DNA of 64,000 nt from Nostocoides sp. (GTDB lineage Bacteria; Actinomycetota; Actinomycetes; Actinomycetales; Dermatophilaceae). Positions within the stretch are counted from its first letter, which is position 1, and each line of letters begins with the position of its first letter. The notes under the pieces were generated by a model. That model had not been told where the DNA came from and did not search any database. It was given only the letters and a program-made list of their open reading frames with translations. The position numbers and the translations under genes were made by a program. The DNA is taken from assembly GCA_016702415.1 (NCBI GenBank), contig JADJEA010000026.1:74243-138242 (forward strand), in the 5' to 3' direction. Below are positions 1 through 8,396 of the stretch, piece after piece.

Positions 1-849
1 CGGGCTGATCTCCCGCCGCACCCCGGCATCCTCGCCCATGGGGGTCACCGCCGAATAGACGTCGGTCGTCGCCCCACCGATGTCGATGGTGAGGGCGTCG
101 CCGACACCGGCACCGGCGAGCACCTCCACCCCCCGCAGTACCGCGTCCGGCGTTGCGCAGCGGACGAGCCGGACGAAGTCCGCCGAGCGGGACAGGTGCT
201 TTCCGCCGATCACATGGCGGAGAAAGGCCGCGCGGATGGCGGTGCGCGCCGACTGCGGCGCGATGACGCCGATGCGCGGCAGGACGTTGTCGGCGACGAC
301 GACAGTCCGGCCGGTGCGCTCGAGCGCGGCCCGGGCCCGGTCGGCAACGTCGGCATTGCCGGCGAGGACGACGGGCGCGGTGAAGCGCGCCGAACCGAGC
401 CGAGTGGCGTTGTGCAGCAAGACATCCGCATTGCCGCCGTCGGTCCCGCCGACGAGGAGGACCAGGTCGGGCCGGCTGGCCCGCAGGTCGGCCATCGACG
501 CGCGGTCGAGCCGGCCGGCGAAGACGTGGACGATCCGGGCGCCCGCGGACAAGCCCACGCGATGGCCGGCGAGAGCGGTGACGCTGGCTTCGTACCCGAC
601 GACCGCCAGCCGCAGTCCCCCGCCGGCGCTGGAGCACGCGACGACGGGCGTCTCGCGCGGCGCCCCCGTCAGGGCGCGCACCGTGTCGATGCCGTCGAGG
701 ACATCGGTGGCGAGGGTCGTCGGGGTGGCGGCGGCGCGGCATACGGACCCGTCGGCGGCGACCAGGAGACCCTTGGTGAACGTCGACCCGACGTCCACGC
801 AGAGGATCGGCCCGTCCTGCGCGACGGGCTCCGAACCAGGGTTCGTCAT
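1..849 (-). CDS. MutL-family glutamate mutase accessory protein, 3' part off the window
   Basis: The gene starts at ATG 849 and runs off the left edge, so only the first 283 codons are visible. The translation opens with an actin/ASKHA-type nucleotide-binding fold (VDVGSTFTKGLLV near residue 14) and has a second phosphate-binding motif close to the window edge (LTIDIGGATTDVYSAVTPMG). These are typical of the MutL/GlmL family, ATPases thought to protect or reactivate adenosylcobalamin glutamate mutase. The start overlaps the stop of the upstream DUF1992 gene by ATGA, so the two are probably co-transcribed. The mutase subunits themselves are not in view and could lie beyond position 1. The family call is solid; the partner enzyme is inferred. 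Confidence 0.85.
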   Translation of the reverse strand, partial: MTNPGSEPVAQDGPILCVDVGSTFTKGLLVAADGSVCRAAATPTTLATDVLDGIDTVRALTGAPRETPVVACSSAGGGLRLAVVGYEASVTALAGHRVGLSAGARIVHVFAGRLDRASMADLRASRPDLVLLVGGTDGGNADVLLHNATRLGSARFTAPVVLAGNADVADRARAALERTGRTVVVADNVLPRIGVIAPQSARTAIRAAFLRHVIGGKHLSRSADFVRLVRCATPDAVLRGVEVLAGAGVGDALTIDIGGATTDVYSAVTPMGEDAGVRREISP

Positions 850-1229
850 CTCGCCCGCCACCGCTGCACCATCACCTCGACATCGACCAGGGGTGCGACC
901 AGTGACGGCAGCCGCGGGTCCCGCGGACGCAGCCGGTCGGCCCGAACCCGCGCGTTGTAGTCCTCCAGCACCGCTCGCACACTCGCCTCGGTGCACAGGT
1001 CGCGCAGCGATTCCGGGTATGCCGCGGCCTCCTTCCGCAGCGAGACCACCTCGGGAAGGGCGCCGGCCGCGTCGAGTCCCTCGCTGCGCAGCTTCCCCTT
1101 GACCCACCAATCGGGATCATCCGGGGACCCGAGATCGAGCGGCTTGCCGGCCCCCGGGAGATTGTCGAACTCCCCCCGCTCGGTGGCCTCGCGGATGAGG
1201 CGGTCGACGTGGGACTCGAAGAGCGCCAT
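846..1229 (-). CDS. DUF1992 (DnaJ-homologue C28-like) protein
   Basis: A 127-residue protein with the DUF1992 signature near its start (GEFDNLPGAGKPLDL followed by DPDWWVKGKL). This conserved domain is shared with eukaryotic DNAJC28, but no J domain is present here. Members are small soluble proteins of unknown function. The last codon overlaps the ATG of the MutL-type gene, which suggests one transcript. The remaining half is arginine-rich and predicted helical. The family assignment is confident, the role unknown. Confidence 0.85.
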   Translation of the reverse strand: MALFESHVDRLIREATERGEFDNLPGAGKPLDLGSPDDPDWWVKGKLRSEGLDAAGALPEVVSLRKEAAAYPESLRDLCTEASVRAVLEDYNARVRADRLRPRDPRLPSLVAPLVDVEVMVQRWRAR

Positions 1230-1396
1230 ACGCCCAGCCTGCCATGCGCCCCCGGCAAGGTGTCGGGTTGGTCACGAAATCGACCAGGGTTGCCGCGACG
1301 CGCTTCTTTTCGTGACCATGGACCCGGAGGGAGATCGGCGGGGGCGTCGGGAATGGGACGCGTCTTCGTTGTGCTGACCCCGGCGAGGAGGCAGGC

Positions 1397-2506
1397 ATGG
1401 GACGAGCGCGACGCGCGCGGCGGATCGCGGCCACCGCGGCATACGGCGGCGGCGGACTCGCGGCCACGGCCGGGGCGTTGGGGGCCCTCGGGTACGGCCT
1501 GATCAAGGTCGAGGCCCGGATCGCCCGCAGGATCGTGGGGCGTCCCTTCGACGGTGCCCCCGAGGACGACCGGACGTATGGCGCGGGCGTCGGCCTCCCT
1601 CTCGACGTCGTGGTGCTCGGTGATTCCTCCGCCGCGGGTATGGGTGCCGACACCGGCGATCAGACCGTGGGCGGGATCGTCTGCGGTGGCCTGGCGGCCC
1701 TGACCGGCCAGCCGGTGCGCCTGACCAATGAGGCGGTCATCGGCGCCGAGTCCGGCGACCTGGAGCGGCAGCTGGCCAACGCCCTCGACCGCCTCGATCG
1801 CACGCCGGAACTCGCGATCATCCTCGTCGGCGCCAACGACGTGACCCACCGGATCGATCGGTCGACGGCCGTGCGCCATCTGGAGGGGGTCGTGCGCCGC
1901 CTGCGCGGAACCGGGGCCGAGGTCGTCGTGGGGACCTGTCCCGATCTGGGGACCGTGCAGCCGATCCCGCACCCGCTCAAGGCGCTGCTGCGCCGGTGGA
2001 GCCGGGATCTCGCCGCCGCCCAGACGGTCGCGGTCGTCGAGGCCGGCGGGCGCACCGTGTCGCTCGGCGACCTCCTGGGGCCGGAGTTCGAGACCAGCCC
2101 CGCCGTGCTCTTCAGCAAGGACCAGTTCCACCCCTCACCCGCGGGGTACGCCCGCGTGGCGGCCGTCCTCCTCCCCACCGTCTGCGCGGCCCTGGGGATC
2201 TGGACACCGGGAGACACCACCGACCGTATGCCGCAGCCTCGCCGCGGCGAGTCCATCACCCCCGTCGCGGTGGCCGCCGGGGCGGCGGTGCGCCATCCAG
2301 GGACCGAGGTCAGCGGGACCGATGTCGGTGGCACCGCCCGCGGCCCGCGGGGGCGCTGGGCGGTGCGGTTGCTGCGGCGGCAGGCGCCGGTTCCGGCCGA
2401 GCCCCACGAGGATGCACCGGAGGCTGAGGCCCGCCCCGTGGGCGAGACCGGGCCCGAGGGCGAGGCCGGGCCGCACGCGGCCACCGCGGACGCGTCTGCC
2501 GGCTAG
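1397..2506 (+). CDS. SGNH/GDSL-family hydrolase with N-terminal membrane anchor
   Basis: A 369-residue protein. Residues about 10-35 are Ala/Gly-rich and hydrophobic after an Arg-rich start, fitting a signal anchor. The SGNH blocks follow: GDSSAAG at residues 75-81 with the catalytic Ser, Asn in GAND at 147-150, and DQFHPSPAGY near 245 with the catalytic Asp/His. The family covers esterases and lipases acting on lipids, acyl-sugars or cell-wall glycans; the substrate cannot be read from sequence. The C-terminal ~110 residues are low-complexity, Pro/Glu/Ala-rich and probably disordered. A GAGGAGG site lies 5 bases before the ATG. It is alone on the plus strand between two minus-strand groups. 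Confidence 0.88.
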   Translation: MGRARRARRIAATAAYGGGGLAATAGALGALGYGLIKVEARIARRIVGRPFDGAPEDDRTYGAGVGLPLDVVVLGDSSAAGMGADTGDQTVGGIVCGGLAALTGQPVRLTNEAVIGAESGDLERQLANALDRLDRTPELAIILVGANDVTHRIDRSTAVRHLEGVVRRLRGTGAEVVVGTCPDLGTVQPIPHPLKALLRRWSRDLAAAQTVAVVEAGGRTVSLGDLLGPEFETSPAVLFSKDQFHPSPAGYARVAAVLLPTVCAALGIWTPGDTTDRMPQPRRGESITPVAVAAGAAVRHPGTEVSGTDVGGTARGPRGRWAVRLLRRQAPVPAEPHEDAPEAEARPVGETGPEGEAGPHAATADASAG

Positions 2507-2603
2507 CGGGTCGGTGGGCTTGCCGGGCCGGGACCAAGCGGGTCGGGAGGGCCGGCGGTCGGCGTTGGCCAGGAAATGCCCCGGTGCTCATCTGCTCAAG
2601 TGG

Positions 2604-2888
2604 CTACGGGTCCAACGAGCGCCGCAAGCGCGCGAGGTCGGCTGCCGCGGCAGCGGGGTCGACCTTTGCGGCGAGCAGCGCGTCATACACCACCACCGTC
2701 AACTGATCGAGCAGGACGGCGGGACCGAGGTCGGGGACGGGGATGGCGGGGTGGAGGAGGGCGGCATACCCCTCGATCACCGCGCGAACCGGGACCCACA
2801 ACGCACCCGCCTGGTCCAGCGGCAGCTGCTGCCACCGTCGGACCAGGCGGGTGAGTTCGGTCGAGACCGCGTCGGGCAGGGCCCTCAC
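2604..2888 (-). CDS. Conserved-looking hypothetical protein, 94 aa
   Basis: I do not recognise this protein. It is 94 residues, probably all helical and soluble, with an Arg/Leu-rich middle (TRLVRRWQQLPLDQAGALW) and an Ala-rich tail. It lies 13 bases downstream of the Bax-inhibitor-1 gene on the same strand, so it is likely the second gene of that transcript. It carries one copy of the iterated heptamer in frame as Tyr-Ala, as the real genes around it do, which supports it being coding. Confidence 0.6.
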   Translation of the reverse strand: MRALPDAVSTELTRLVRRWQQLPLDQAGALWVPVRAVIEGYAALLHPAIPVPDLGPAVLLDQLTVVVYDALLAAKVDPAAAAADLARLRRSLDP

Positions 2889-2901
2889 GGTGCGGGCGAG
2901 G

Positions 2902-3744
2902 TCAGTCGCGCATCCGGGCCAGGAGGCGGAGGAACTCGATGTAGAGCCACACCAGGGTCACGATGACGCCGTGGGCGAGCAGCCAGGAGTACTGCTGCGG
3001 GGCGCCACTGCGGATCGCACGGTCGATGGCGTCGAAGTCGAGGGCCAGCGACACCGATGCCAGGCCGACCGCAAAGATCGAGATCGCGATCCCGAGCATG
3101 CCCGTCCCGCCGAACCCGAAGGGCGTGTTGCTGATCATGGCGAAGATGAAGTTGACGACCGCGAAGATCGCATAGCCGAAGATCATCAGCGTGACGATCC
3201 GGCGGAACTTGTCGGTGACCTTGATCAGGCCGGACTTGTAGGCGAGGAACATCCCGGCGAAGGTCGCCAGCGTCGCCACGACCGCGGTCGCGACCAGGCC
3301 CTGGCCGTAGACATCGTTGAAGACGTTGCTCACCGCGCCGACGAAGAGGCCCTCGAGGACGGCATAGCCGACGATGAGCGGAACGCTGATCGTCTTCTTG
3401 AACGCGATGACCAGGCCGAGGATGAGGGTGCCGATCATCCCGCCGATCCAGAACATCTGGCCGAGTGCGCGGTTGCTGTCGGAGACGACCCAGCCGGCGG
3501 CGCCGACGCCGACGACGATCGCGAAGAGCCCGAGGGTCTTCATGATGACGTCGTCCATCGTCACCCGGCCGGTCCGAAGCGGTCCGGCGGACGGACGGTC
3601 ATACATATCCTGCAGTTGCCGGTCGGACACCTGACCGGGATAGCCGCCGGGGTAGGGCGTCTGCTGCGCGGGCGCGGTGCCGAAACCGGCATAGCCCGTG
3701 CGGGCGTCCTTCTCGATCCGGTCGAACACCGGGTTGCTGGCCAT
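2902..3744 (-). CDS. Bax inhibitor-1/YccA family membrane protein
   Basis: A 280-residue integral membrane protein with about seven hydrophobic segments from residue ~65 to the end. The Pro/Gly/Tyr-rich N-terminal tail (residues 20-60) is typical of actinobacterial members. Relatives include YccA/YbhL and the BI-1 group, where some bacterial members leak calcium in a pH-dependent way; the role here is not known. The protein ends in an Arg-rich tail. The ATG at 3744 was chosen because it gives the usual family length and is followed directly by MASNPVFDRIEK, a common opening for this group. Confidence 0.9.
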   Translation of the reverse strand: MASNPVFDRIEKDARTGYAGFGTAPAQQTPYPGGYPGQVSDRQLQDMYDRPSAGPLRTGRVTMDDVIMKTLGLFAIVVGVGAAGWVVSDSNRALGQMFWIGGMIGTLILGLVIAFKKTISVPLIVGYAVLEGLFVGAVSNVFNDVYGQGLVATAVVATLATFAGMFLAYKSGLIKVTDKFRRIVTLMIFGYAIFAVVNFIFAMISNTPFGFGGTGMLGIAISIFAVGLASVSLALDFDAIDRAIRSGAPQQYSWLLAHGVIVTLVWLYIEFLRLLARMRD

Positions 3745-3884
3745 CGGGTCTCAGTCCTCCAGGACGTGGTCGGCGATGCCGTGGGCCGGCATCGGTTGTG
3801 ACAGATCAAGCGTATGCCGGGCGGCGATTGTTCCCGGGGGACCGCGCGGGACGCGCCGCACCACCGCGCGGTGCCCGGCTCCGG

Positions 3885-3958
3885 TGCCCCCGACGGGAAT
3901 CGAACCCGCACTGCGGCGATTTTAAGTCGCCTGCCTCTGCCGGTTGGGCTACGGGGAC
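3885..3958 (-). tRNA. tRNA-Leu, anticodon TAA, with a short variable loop
   Basis: On the minus strand the cloverleaf folds fully: a 7-bp acceptor stem (GTCCCCG with CGGGGGC, one T-G pair), an anticodon stem GGCGA/TCGCC around loop CTTAAAA (anticodon TAA), and a T arm GCGGG-TTCGAAT-CCCGT. The discriminator base is A and CCA is not encoded. The gene is 74 nt because the variable loop is only 5 nt (GCAGT). Most bacterial leucine tRNAs have a long variable arm, so this is atypical. It would read the rare UUA codon. Confidence 0.88.
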
Positions 3959-4064
3959 ACGTCCACGATACGTCGAGCCGGTGGCCCGCTGGGGTCGCCC
4001 GGGGGCGAGGCGCCGTTCGGTTCAACAGGACAACCCGGTTCGGGCGTGGGATGCTGGGCGGGTA

Positions 4065-4072
4065 ATCTAGAT
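4065..4072. promoter_or_regulatory. Palindrome in the tetR leader, possible autoregulatory operator
   Basis: A perfect 8-base palindrome, ATCTAGAT, sits inside an AT-richer stretch 24-31 bases before the TetR start, extended on both sides by an imperfect GTA/TAC pair. TetR-type repressors commonly bind such sites in their own promoter. The AAAGGAG ribosome site follows at about 4079. The operator role is inferred from position only. Confidence 0.35.
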
Positions 4073-4095
4073 ACTCGGAAAGGAGAACCGCCACG

Positions 4096-4770
4096 ATGAC
4101 AGCGCCAACGATCGCCCCGGCACCGCCCCGTCGCGGCCGCCGAGGGCCCCTTCCGGGCTCACCCCGAGGGCCCCGACTGACCAAGGCCGAGCGCGTCGCG
4201 CAGATCGCCGGCGTCGCCGAGCGGATGTTCTCCGAGCGTGGATTCGACTCCACGACGATGGAGATGGTCGCCGAGGCTGCCGGGATTACGAAGCCGGTCA
4301 TCTACGACCACTTCGGGTCGAAGGAGGGCCTGCTCACCGCCGTCATCGACAGCGCCCGCGACGAGTTGACCACGACGATCAACCAGGCGTGGCGCGAGGT
4401 GCAAGAGGAGGAGTCCCCCAAGGCCAGCTTCCGCGCCGGCCTCGTGGCGTTCTTCCGTTTCATGGACGAGCACAACGGCGGGTGGCGCAGCCTCGTCCGC
4501 AAGGGCGGAATCAGTTCGCTGGCCATCGACGAGGCCCGGGCGGCCCAGACGGCCACCGTGCTCGGCGCGCTCACACGATTCCCCGAACTCGAAGACGTCC
4601 CGCCCCTGCTCGTCGAGGGCGCGATCCAGGGCCTCGTCGGCGCGTGCGAGCGGATCTCCATCTGGCGGACCGAGCGGGAGGAGATCACTCCCGAGGACGC
4701 CGCCGACATCGTCATGTCACTGGCGTGGTACGGCATCGGCAGCTTGGTCGGCGGCAACCACAACGGCTGA
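4096..4770 (+). CDS. TetR/AcrR-family transcriptional regulator
   Basis: A 224-residue one-component regulator. A basic, Pro-rich tail of ~28 residues precedes the TetR DNA-binding domain: helix 1 (AERVAQIAGVAERMFSERGF, residues 31-50) and the helix-turn-helix TTMEMVAEAAGITKPVIYDH (53-72) followed by the conserved FGSKEGLL. The C-terminal half is the helical ligand and dimer domain and does not identify a ligand. The gene stands alone between a minus-strand tRNA and minus-strand ppx, so its target is not evident; it may regulate itself through the palindrome in its leader. A strong AAAGGAG site precedes the ATG. Confidence 0.9.
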   Translation: MTAPTIAPAPPRRGRRGPLPGSPRGPRLTKAERVAQIAGVAERMFSERGFDSTTMEMVAEAAGITKPVIYDHFGSKEGLLTAVIDSARDELTTTINQAWREVQEEESPKASFRAGLVAFFRFMDEHNGGWRSLVRKGGISSLAIDEARAAQTATVLGALTRFPELEDVPPLLVEGAIQGLVGACERISIWRTEREEITPEDAADIVMSLAWYGIGSLVGGNHNG

Positions 4771-4933
4771 CGGCCCCCGTCTTGCCTTCTGGGATCCGCC
4801 ACCGTCGGTCCTCAAACTCGTGGTCCTCCCGGTGCGGCTCGCGCCGATCCGGGTCCCTCTCGCGGGACCGAGCACCCCAGTGGGTCCGGGCGCGCCTCCG
4901 GGTGGTCGGCCCGTCTGGGTCTTCAACCCCGGG

Positions 4934-5947
4934 TCAGGGAACCAGCGAGAGGGCGATGCCGTCGAGGATGTCGTGCTCGGAGGTCACCACAGGGACCGGG
5001 CCGGATGCGGCGACCACCGCCTCGACGACGGCCCGCCAGATGAGAGCCCCCGCCGCGATGACGTCGACCCGACCCGGGTGCATATAGGGCAGGGCCGCCC
5101 GCTCGGTTCGGTCCATCCGGGTCAGTTCCGTGCAGGCGGCGATCGTCGCCGCGGGAGTCAGGATCGCCAGGTGGATCTGCTTCGGGTCGTATGCCGCGAG
5201 CCTCCTCGCGTGCGCCGTCACCGTCGTGACCGTCCCCGCCAGACCCACCAGGGCCCCGAGCCCGGCGAAGGAGACGACGTCGGCGGCGCGAGTCACGGCG
5301 GTCGCGGCGTCCGACCACGCCGCCGCAAGCCCCTCGACCATCGCGTCGGTCATCGCGCCGGCCGGCGTGCCTTGTGGCGAGGCCGGAGTGCCTGCTGGAT
5401 TGTCGGACGGCGAGGGGTCGGCGAGCAGGTGACGCTCGGTCAGCCGGACGCACCCGATGTCGAGGGAGACGGCCGACTCGATCGACGCCGCACCGCGGAC
5501 GAACTCCGTGGACCCACCGCCGATGTCGACGACGAGGTGGGGGCCGGGGATACCGGCCGCCCGGACATCGCCGGTGGCCCCGTCGAAGGACAACCGCGCC
5601 TCGTCGGCGCCGGTGATGACCTCGGGCCCGATCCCGAAATCGCGGAAGGCGGCCGCGACTCCGGCGACGAAGTCACCGGCATTCGCGGCATCGCGCGAGG
5701 CGGAGGTCGCCACGAACCGGACGGCCTCGACGTCCTGCGCGCGGCAGCGGTCGGCATACTCCCGGGCCGCGGCGAGGGCGGCGGCGATCCGGGCGGGGTC
5801 GAGGCGCCCGGTGCGCTCGACGCCGGCCCCGAGCCGGACCACCCGCAACTCGCGCACGACATCGCGCACCGTCCGGGTCGCGGGATCGATGTCGGCGACG
5901 AGCAGGCGGATCGAGTTGGTGCCGCAGTCGACGGCCCCGACCCGCAC
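4934..5947 (-). CDS. ppx: Exopolyphosphatase/guanosine pentaphosphate phosphatase family (Ppx/GppA)
   Basis: A 337-residue ASKHA-fold phosphatase of the short actinobacterial type, expected to release phosphate from polyphosphate or act on pppGpp. The phosphate-1 motif VGAVDCGTNSIRLLV is at residues 3-17, the phosphate-2 motif VVDIGGGSTEF lies near 140, and GLAGTVTTVTA near 230. I chose GTG 5947 because it puts the conserved motif immediately after the start and lies just beyond the DUF501 stop (5949). The downstream order eno-ftsB-DUF501-ppx is standard in actinobacteria, which supports the assignment. A Ser/Pro/Gly-rich insert sits around residues 185-205. Confidence 0.92.
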   Translation of the reverse strand: MRVGAVDCGTNSIRLLVADIDPATRTVRDVVRELRVVRLGAGVERTGRLDPARIAAALAAAREYADRCRAQDVEAVRFVATSASRDAANAGDFVAGVAAAFRDFGIGPEVITGADEARLSFDGATGDVRAAGIPGPHLVVDIGGGSTEFVRGAASIESAVSLDIGCVRLTERHLLADPSPSDNPAGTPASPQGTPAGAMTDAMVEGLAAAWSDAATAVTRAADVVSFAGLGALVGLAGTVTTVTAHARRLAAYDPKQIHLAILTPAATIAACTELTRMDRTERAALPYMHPGRVDVIAAGALIWRAVVEAVVAASGPVPVVTSEHDILDGIALSLVP

Positions 5948-5948
5948 C

Positions 5949-6479
5949 TCAGGTCCCTTCGGCGGCAGTCGGATCCGCGCAGGGCAGCCGCGACCACCAT
6001 GGGTCGAGCCGGGCGAGGGTCTCATCGCCGACCGGGTTGACTCCGGGGCCCGCGGCGAGGGCGTGGGCGGCGAGGGCGTGGAGGCACTTGACGCGGTGCG
6101 GCATACCACCGGCGGAGACGCCGTCGATCTCGGGAACCGCTTCCAGGCCCGCCGCGGCCGCGAGATCGCTGCGGGAGCGCAGATAGGCGCGGTGCGCGCG
6201 CTCGTATGCCGCGGCCCACCCCCCGTCCTCGCCGAGCCGGTCGTGGAACTCCCTCATGACGCCGTCCGACTCCAGGGTGCTCACCGCCGCGGCGAGCCGG
6301 GGGCAGGTCAGATAGAAGGTCGTCGGGAAGGGGGTGCCGTCCGGCAGCCGCGGAAGGGTCGCAACGACATCGGGTGCCCCGCAGGGGCAGCGGTGGGCGA
6401 CGGCGGCGATGCCCCGGGGTTCACGGCCGAGTTGCCCCGTCACCAGGGCGATGTCGTCGGGGTCGAGAGCCTCGGTCAT
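5949..6479 (-). CDS. DUF501 domain protein
   Basis: A 176-residue DUF501 protein. Visible family features are the Cys pair in HRCPCGAPDVV (residues 29-39), the PFPTTFYLTCPRL segment (50-62) and GGMPHRVKCLHALAAHALA (124-142), a His/Cys pattern that suggests metal binding. Function is unknown. Its ATG overlaps the ftsB stop (ATGA) and its stop abuts the ppx start, so the genes form one tight transcript. This placement between ftsB and ppx is conserved in actinobacteria. Confidence 0.9.
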   Translation of the reverse strand: MTEALDPDDIALVTGQLGREPRGIAAVAHRCPCGAPDVVATLPRLPDGTPFPTTFYLTCPRLAAAVSTLESDGVMREFHDRLGEDGGWAAAYERAHRAYLRSRSDLAAAAGLEAVPEIDGVSAGGMPHRVKCLHALAAHALAAGPGVNPVGDETLARLDPWWSRLPCADPTAAEGT

Positions 6480-6988
6480 CGCCCGGAGGCGAGTTGGGGG
6501 TTGTCGGCGAGCTTGGCGGACTCCCAGATCTGGCCGTACCACGGGTGATTGCCCGCGATCGTGTTGGCCCGCTGGACGAGCTTCTCCTCCATGGTCGGGG
6601 TCGCATCGAGCACGGTATAGGACTTCTCGCCCGGCATGACCATGCCGAGACGCTCCCGCGCCTGGGTCCGGACGTAGCTGTCGTCGGACCACAACTGCTT
6701 CTCGTGTTGCTTCGCGGCGACATCGGCCCGCTGCGCAGCAACCTTCTTTTCCAACGCGGCGATCTCGCTCCGCTGGCTGACGTAGGTCTTCATCGTCGGG
6801 CCGAGGAGGACCAGCAGCAGCAGGGCCACCGAGCCGATCGCCATGACCCGCCGCACCGACCACGCCGACCGGGCCCCCGTCTCCGTCGCCGGAGTCGTCA
6901 CCCGGGGCAGGCCCCGGGGTGGCTGACGCTCGCCGTCCGCCCGCCCCTTGGGGCGGGTGGCGGGCGGACGGCGGGCGGCAGTGGCCAT
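6476..6988 (-). CDS. Septum formation initiator, FtsB/DivIC family
   Basis: A 170-residue bitopic membrane protein. A ~45-residue Arg/Pro-rich cytoplasmic tail is followed by one membrane helix (about 47-64) and a coiled coil (about 66-100, YVSQRSEIAALEKKVAAQRA), then the conserved extracytoplasmic RTQARERLGMVMPGEKSY. This is the FtsB/DivIC plan; such proteins join FtsL and FtsQ in the divisome. It lies 8 bases downstream of eno and overlaps the DUF501 start, the usual actinobacterial arrangement. Confidence 0.9.
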   Translation of the reverse strand: MATAARRPPATRPKGRADGERQPPRGLPRVTTPATETGARSAWSVRRVMAIGSVALLLLVLLGPTMKTYVSQRSEIAALEKKVAAQRADVAAKQHEKQLWSDDSYVRTQARERLGMVMPGEKSYTVLDATPTMEEKLVQRANTIAGNHPWYGQIWESAKLADNPQLASGR

Positions 6989-6996
6989 CGGGATGG

Positions 6997-8283
6997 TCAG
7001 GCCTTGGCGGAGAAGCGCGGGAAGGCGCCGGCACCGGCATACAGGGCGGCGGCGTCGAGCTCCTCCTCGATGCGCAGGAGCTGGTTGTACTTCGCTACCC
7101 GCTCGGAGCGGGCCGGGGCACCGGTCTTGATCTGGCCGCAGTTGGTCGCGACGGCGAGGTCGGCGATCGTGGTGTCCTCGGTCTCGCCGGAGCGGTGGCT
7201 CATCATGCAGGTGTAGCCGGCCCGGTGGGCCATGTCGACCGCGTCGAGGGTCTCGGAGAGCGAGCCGATCTGGTTGACCTTGACCAGGAGCGCGTTGGCC
7301 GTCTTGGTCTTGATGCCGCGGGCGAGGCGCTCGGGGTTGGTGACGAAGAGGTCGTCGCCGACGAGTTGGACCTTGTCGCCGAGGGCATCGGTCATGGCCT
7401 TCCAGCCGTCCCAGTCCTCCTCTGACATCGGGTCCTCGATGGAGACGAGGGGGTATTTCGCGACCAGCCCGGCGTAGTAGGCGACCATCTCCTCGCTGGA
7501 CTTCTGGCCACCCTCGAAGGCGTAGGAGCCGTCCTTGTAGAACTCCGTCGCGGCAACGTCGAGGGCGAGCGCGATGTCGGTGCCGGGCTTGTATCCGGCC
7601 TTGGTGATCGCCTCGAGGATCAGGTCCAGCGCGGCGGCGTTGGAGTCGAGGCTCGGGGCGAACCCACCCTCGTCGCCGAGCCCGGTCGCCAAACCCTTGT
7701 CGTGGAGGACGCCCTTGAGGGCGTGGTAGACCTCCGCGCCCCAGCGCAGGGCCTCGCGGAAGGAGGCCGCGCCGATCGGGGCGATCATGAACTCCTGGAT
7801 GTCGACATTGGAGTCGGCGTGCGCGCCGCCGTTGAGGATGTTCATCATCGGGACCGGGAGGACCCGCGCGTTGGGGCCACCGACGTAGCGGAAGAGCGGG
7901 AGCCCGGCGGAGTCGGCCGCGGCCCGCGCGACGGCGAGCGAGACGCCGAGGATCGCGTTGGCGCCGAGCTCGCCCTTGTTGGCGGTCCCGTCGAGGGAGA
8001 GCATCTCGCTGTCGATGAGGCGCTGGTCGGTGGCGTCGAAGCCGTAGAGCTTCGGGGCGATCTCCTCGGTCACCGCGTCGACGGCCTTCTCGACGCCCTT
8101 GCCGAGATAACGCTTCTTGTCGCCGTCGCGCCGCTCCACTGCCTCGAAGGCGCCGGTGGAGGCACCGCTGGGGACGGCCGCGCGGCCGATGGTGCCGTCG
8201 TCGAGGCCGACCTCGACTTCGACGGTCGGGTTGCCACGAGAGTCGAGAATCTCGCGGGCGATGATTGCCTCGATGATGGCCAC
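6997..8283 (-). CDS. eno: Enolase (phosphopyruvate hydratase)
   Basis: A 428-residue enolase, converting 2-phosphoglycerate to phosphoenolpyruvate in glycolysis. It contains the expected landmarks: IIAREILDSRGNPTVEVEV at the N-terminus, the catalytic Glu in GDEGGFAPS, the Mg ligand in LVSIEDPMSEEDWDG, and the enolase signature VNQIGSLSETLDAV followed by CMMSHRSGETEDTTI. The start is GTG 8283, supported by an AGGAG site seven bases upstream and by the conserved N-terminus beginning there. It heads the eno-ftsB-DUF501-ppx run. Confidence 0.97.
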   Translation of the reverse strand: MAIIEAIIAREILDSRGNPTVEVEVGLDDGTIGRAAVPSGASTGAFEAVERRDGDKKRYLGKGVEKAVDAVTEEIAPKLYGFDATDQRLIDSEMLSLDGTANKGELGANAILGVSLAVARAAADSAGLPLFRYVGGPNARVLPVPMMNILNGGAHADSNVDIQEFMIAPIGAASFREALRWGAEVYHALKGVLHDKGLATGLGDEGGFAPSLDSNAAALDLILEAITKAGYKPGTDIALALDVAATEFYKDGSYAFEGGQKSSEEMVAYYAGLVAKYPLVSIEDPMSEEDWDGWKAMTDALGDKVQLVGDDLFVTNPERLARGIKTKTANALLVKVNQIGSLSETLDAVDMAHRAGYTCMMSHRSGETEDTTIADLAVATNCGQIKTGAPARSERVAKYNQLLRIEEELDAAALYAGAGAFPRFSAKA

Positions 8284-8396
8284 GGGGAACTCCTGAGGAC
8301 GAGGGGGATGGGTCTCGCCAGCCAGCCTAACCGGCACCCGTCGGGGTCGGTCGTATGCCGCGCCGAACCTCACACCGCGTGGGCGCGGATCGGGCC

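Noticed and set aside
4934..8283. Tight eno-ftsB-DUF501-ppx cluster
   Set aside because: A standard actinobacterial gene order with no unusual features.
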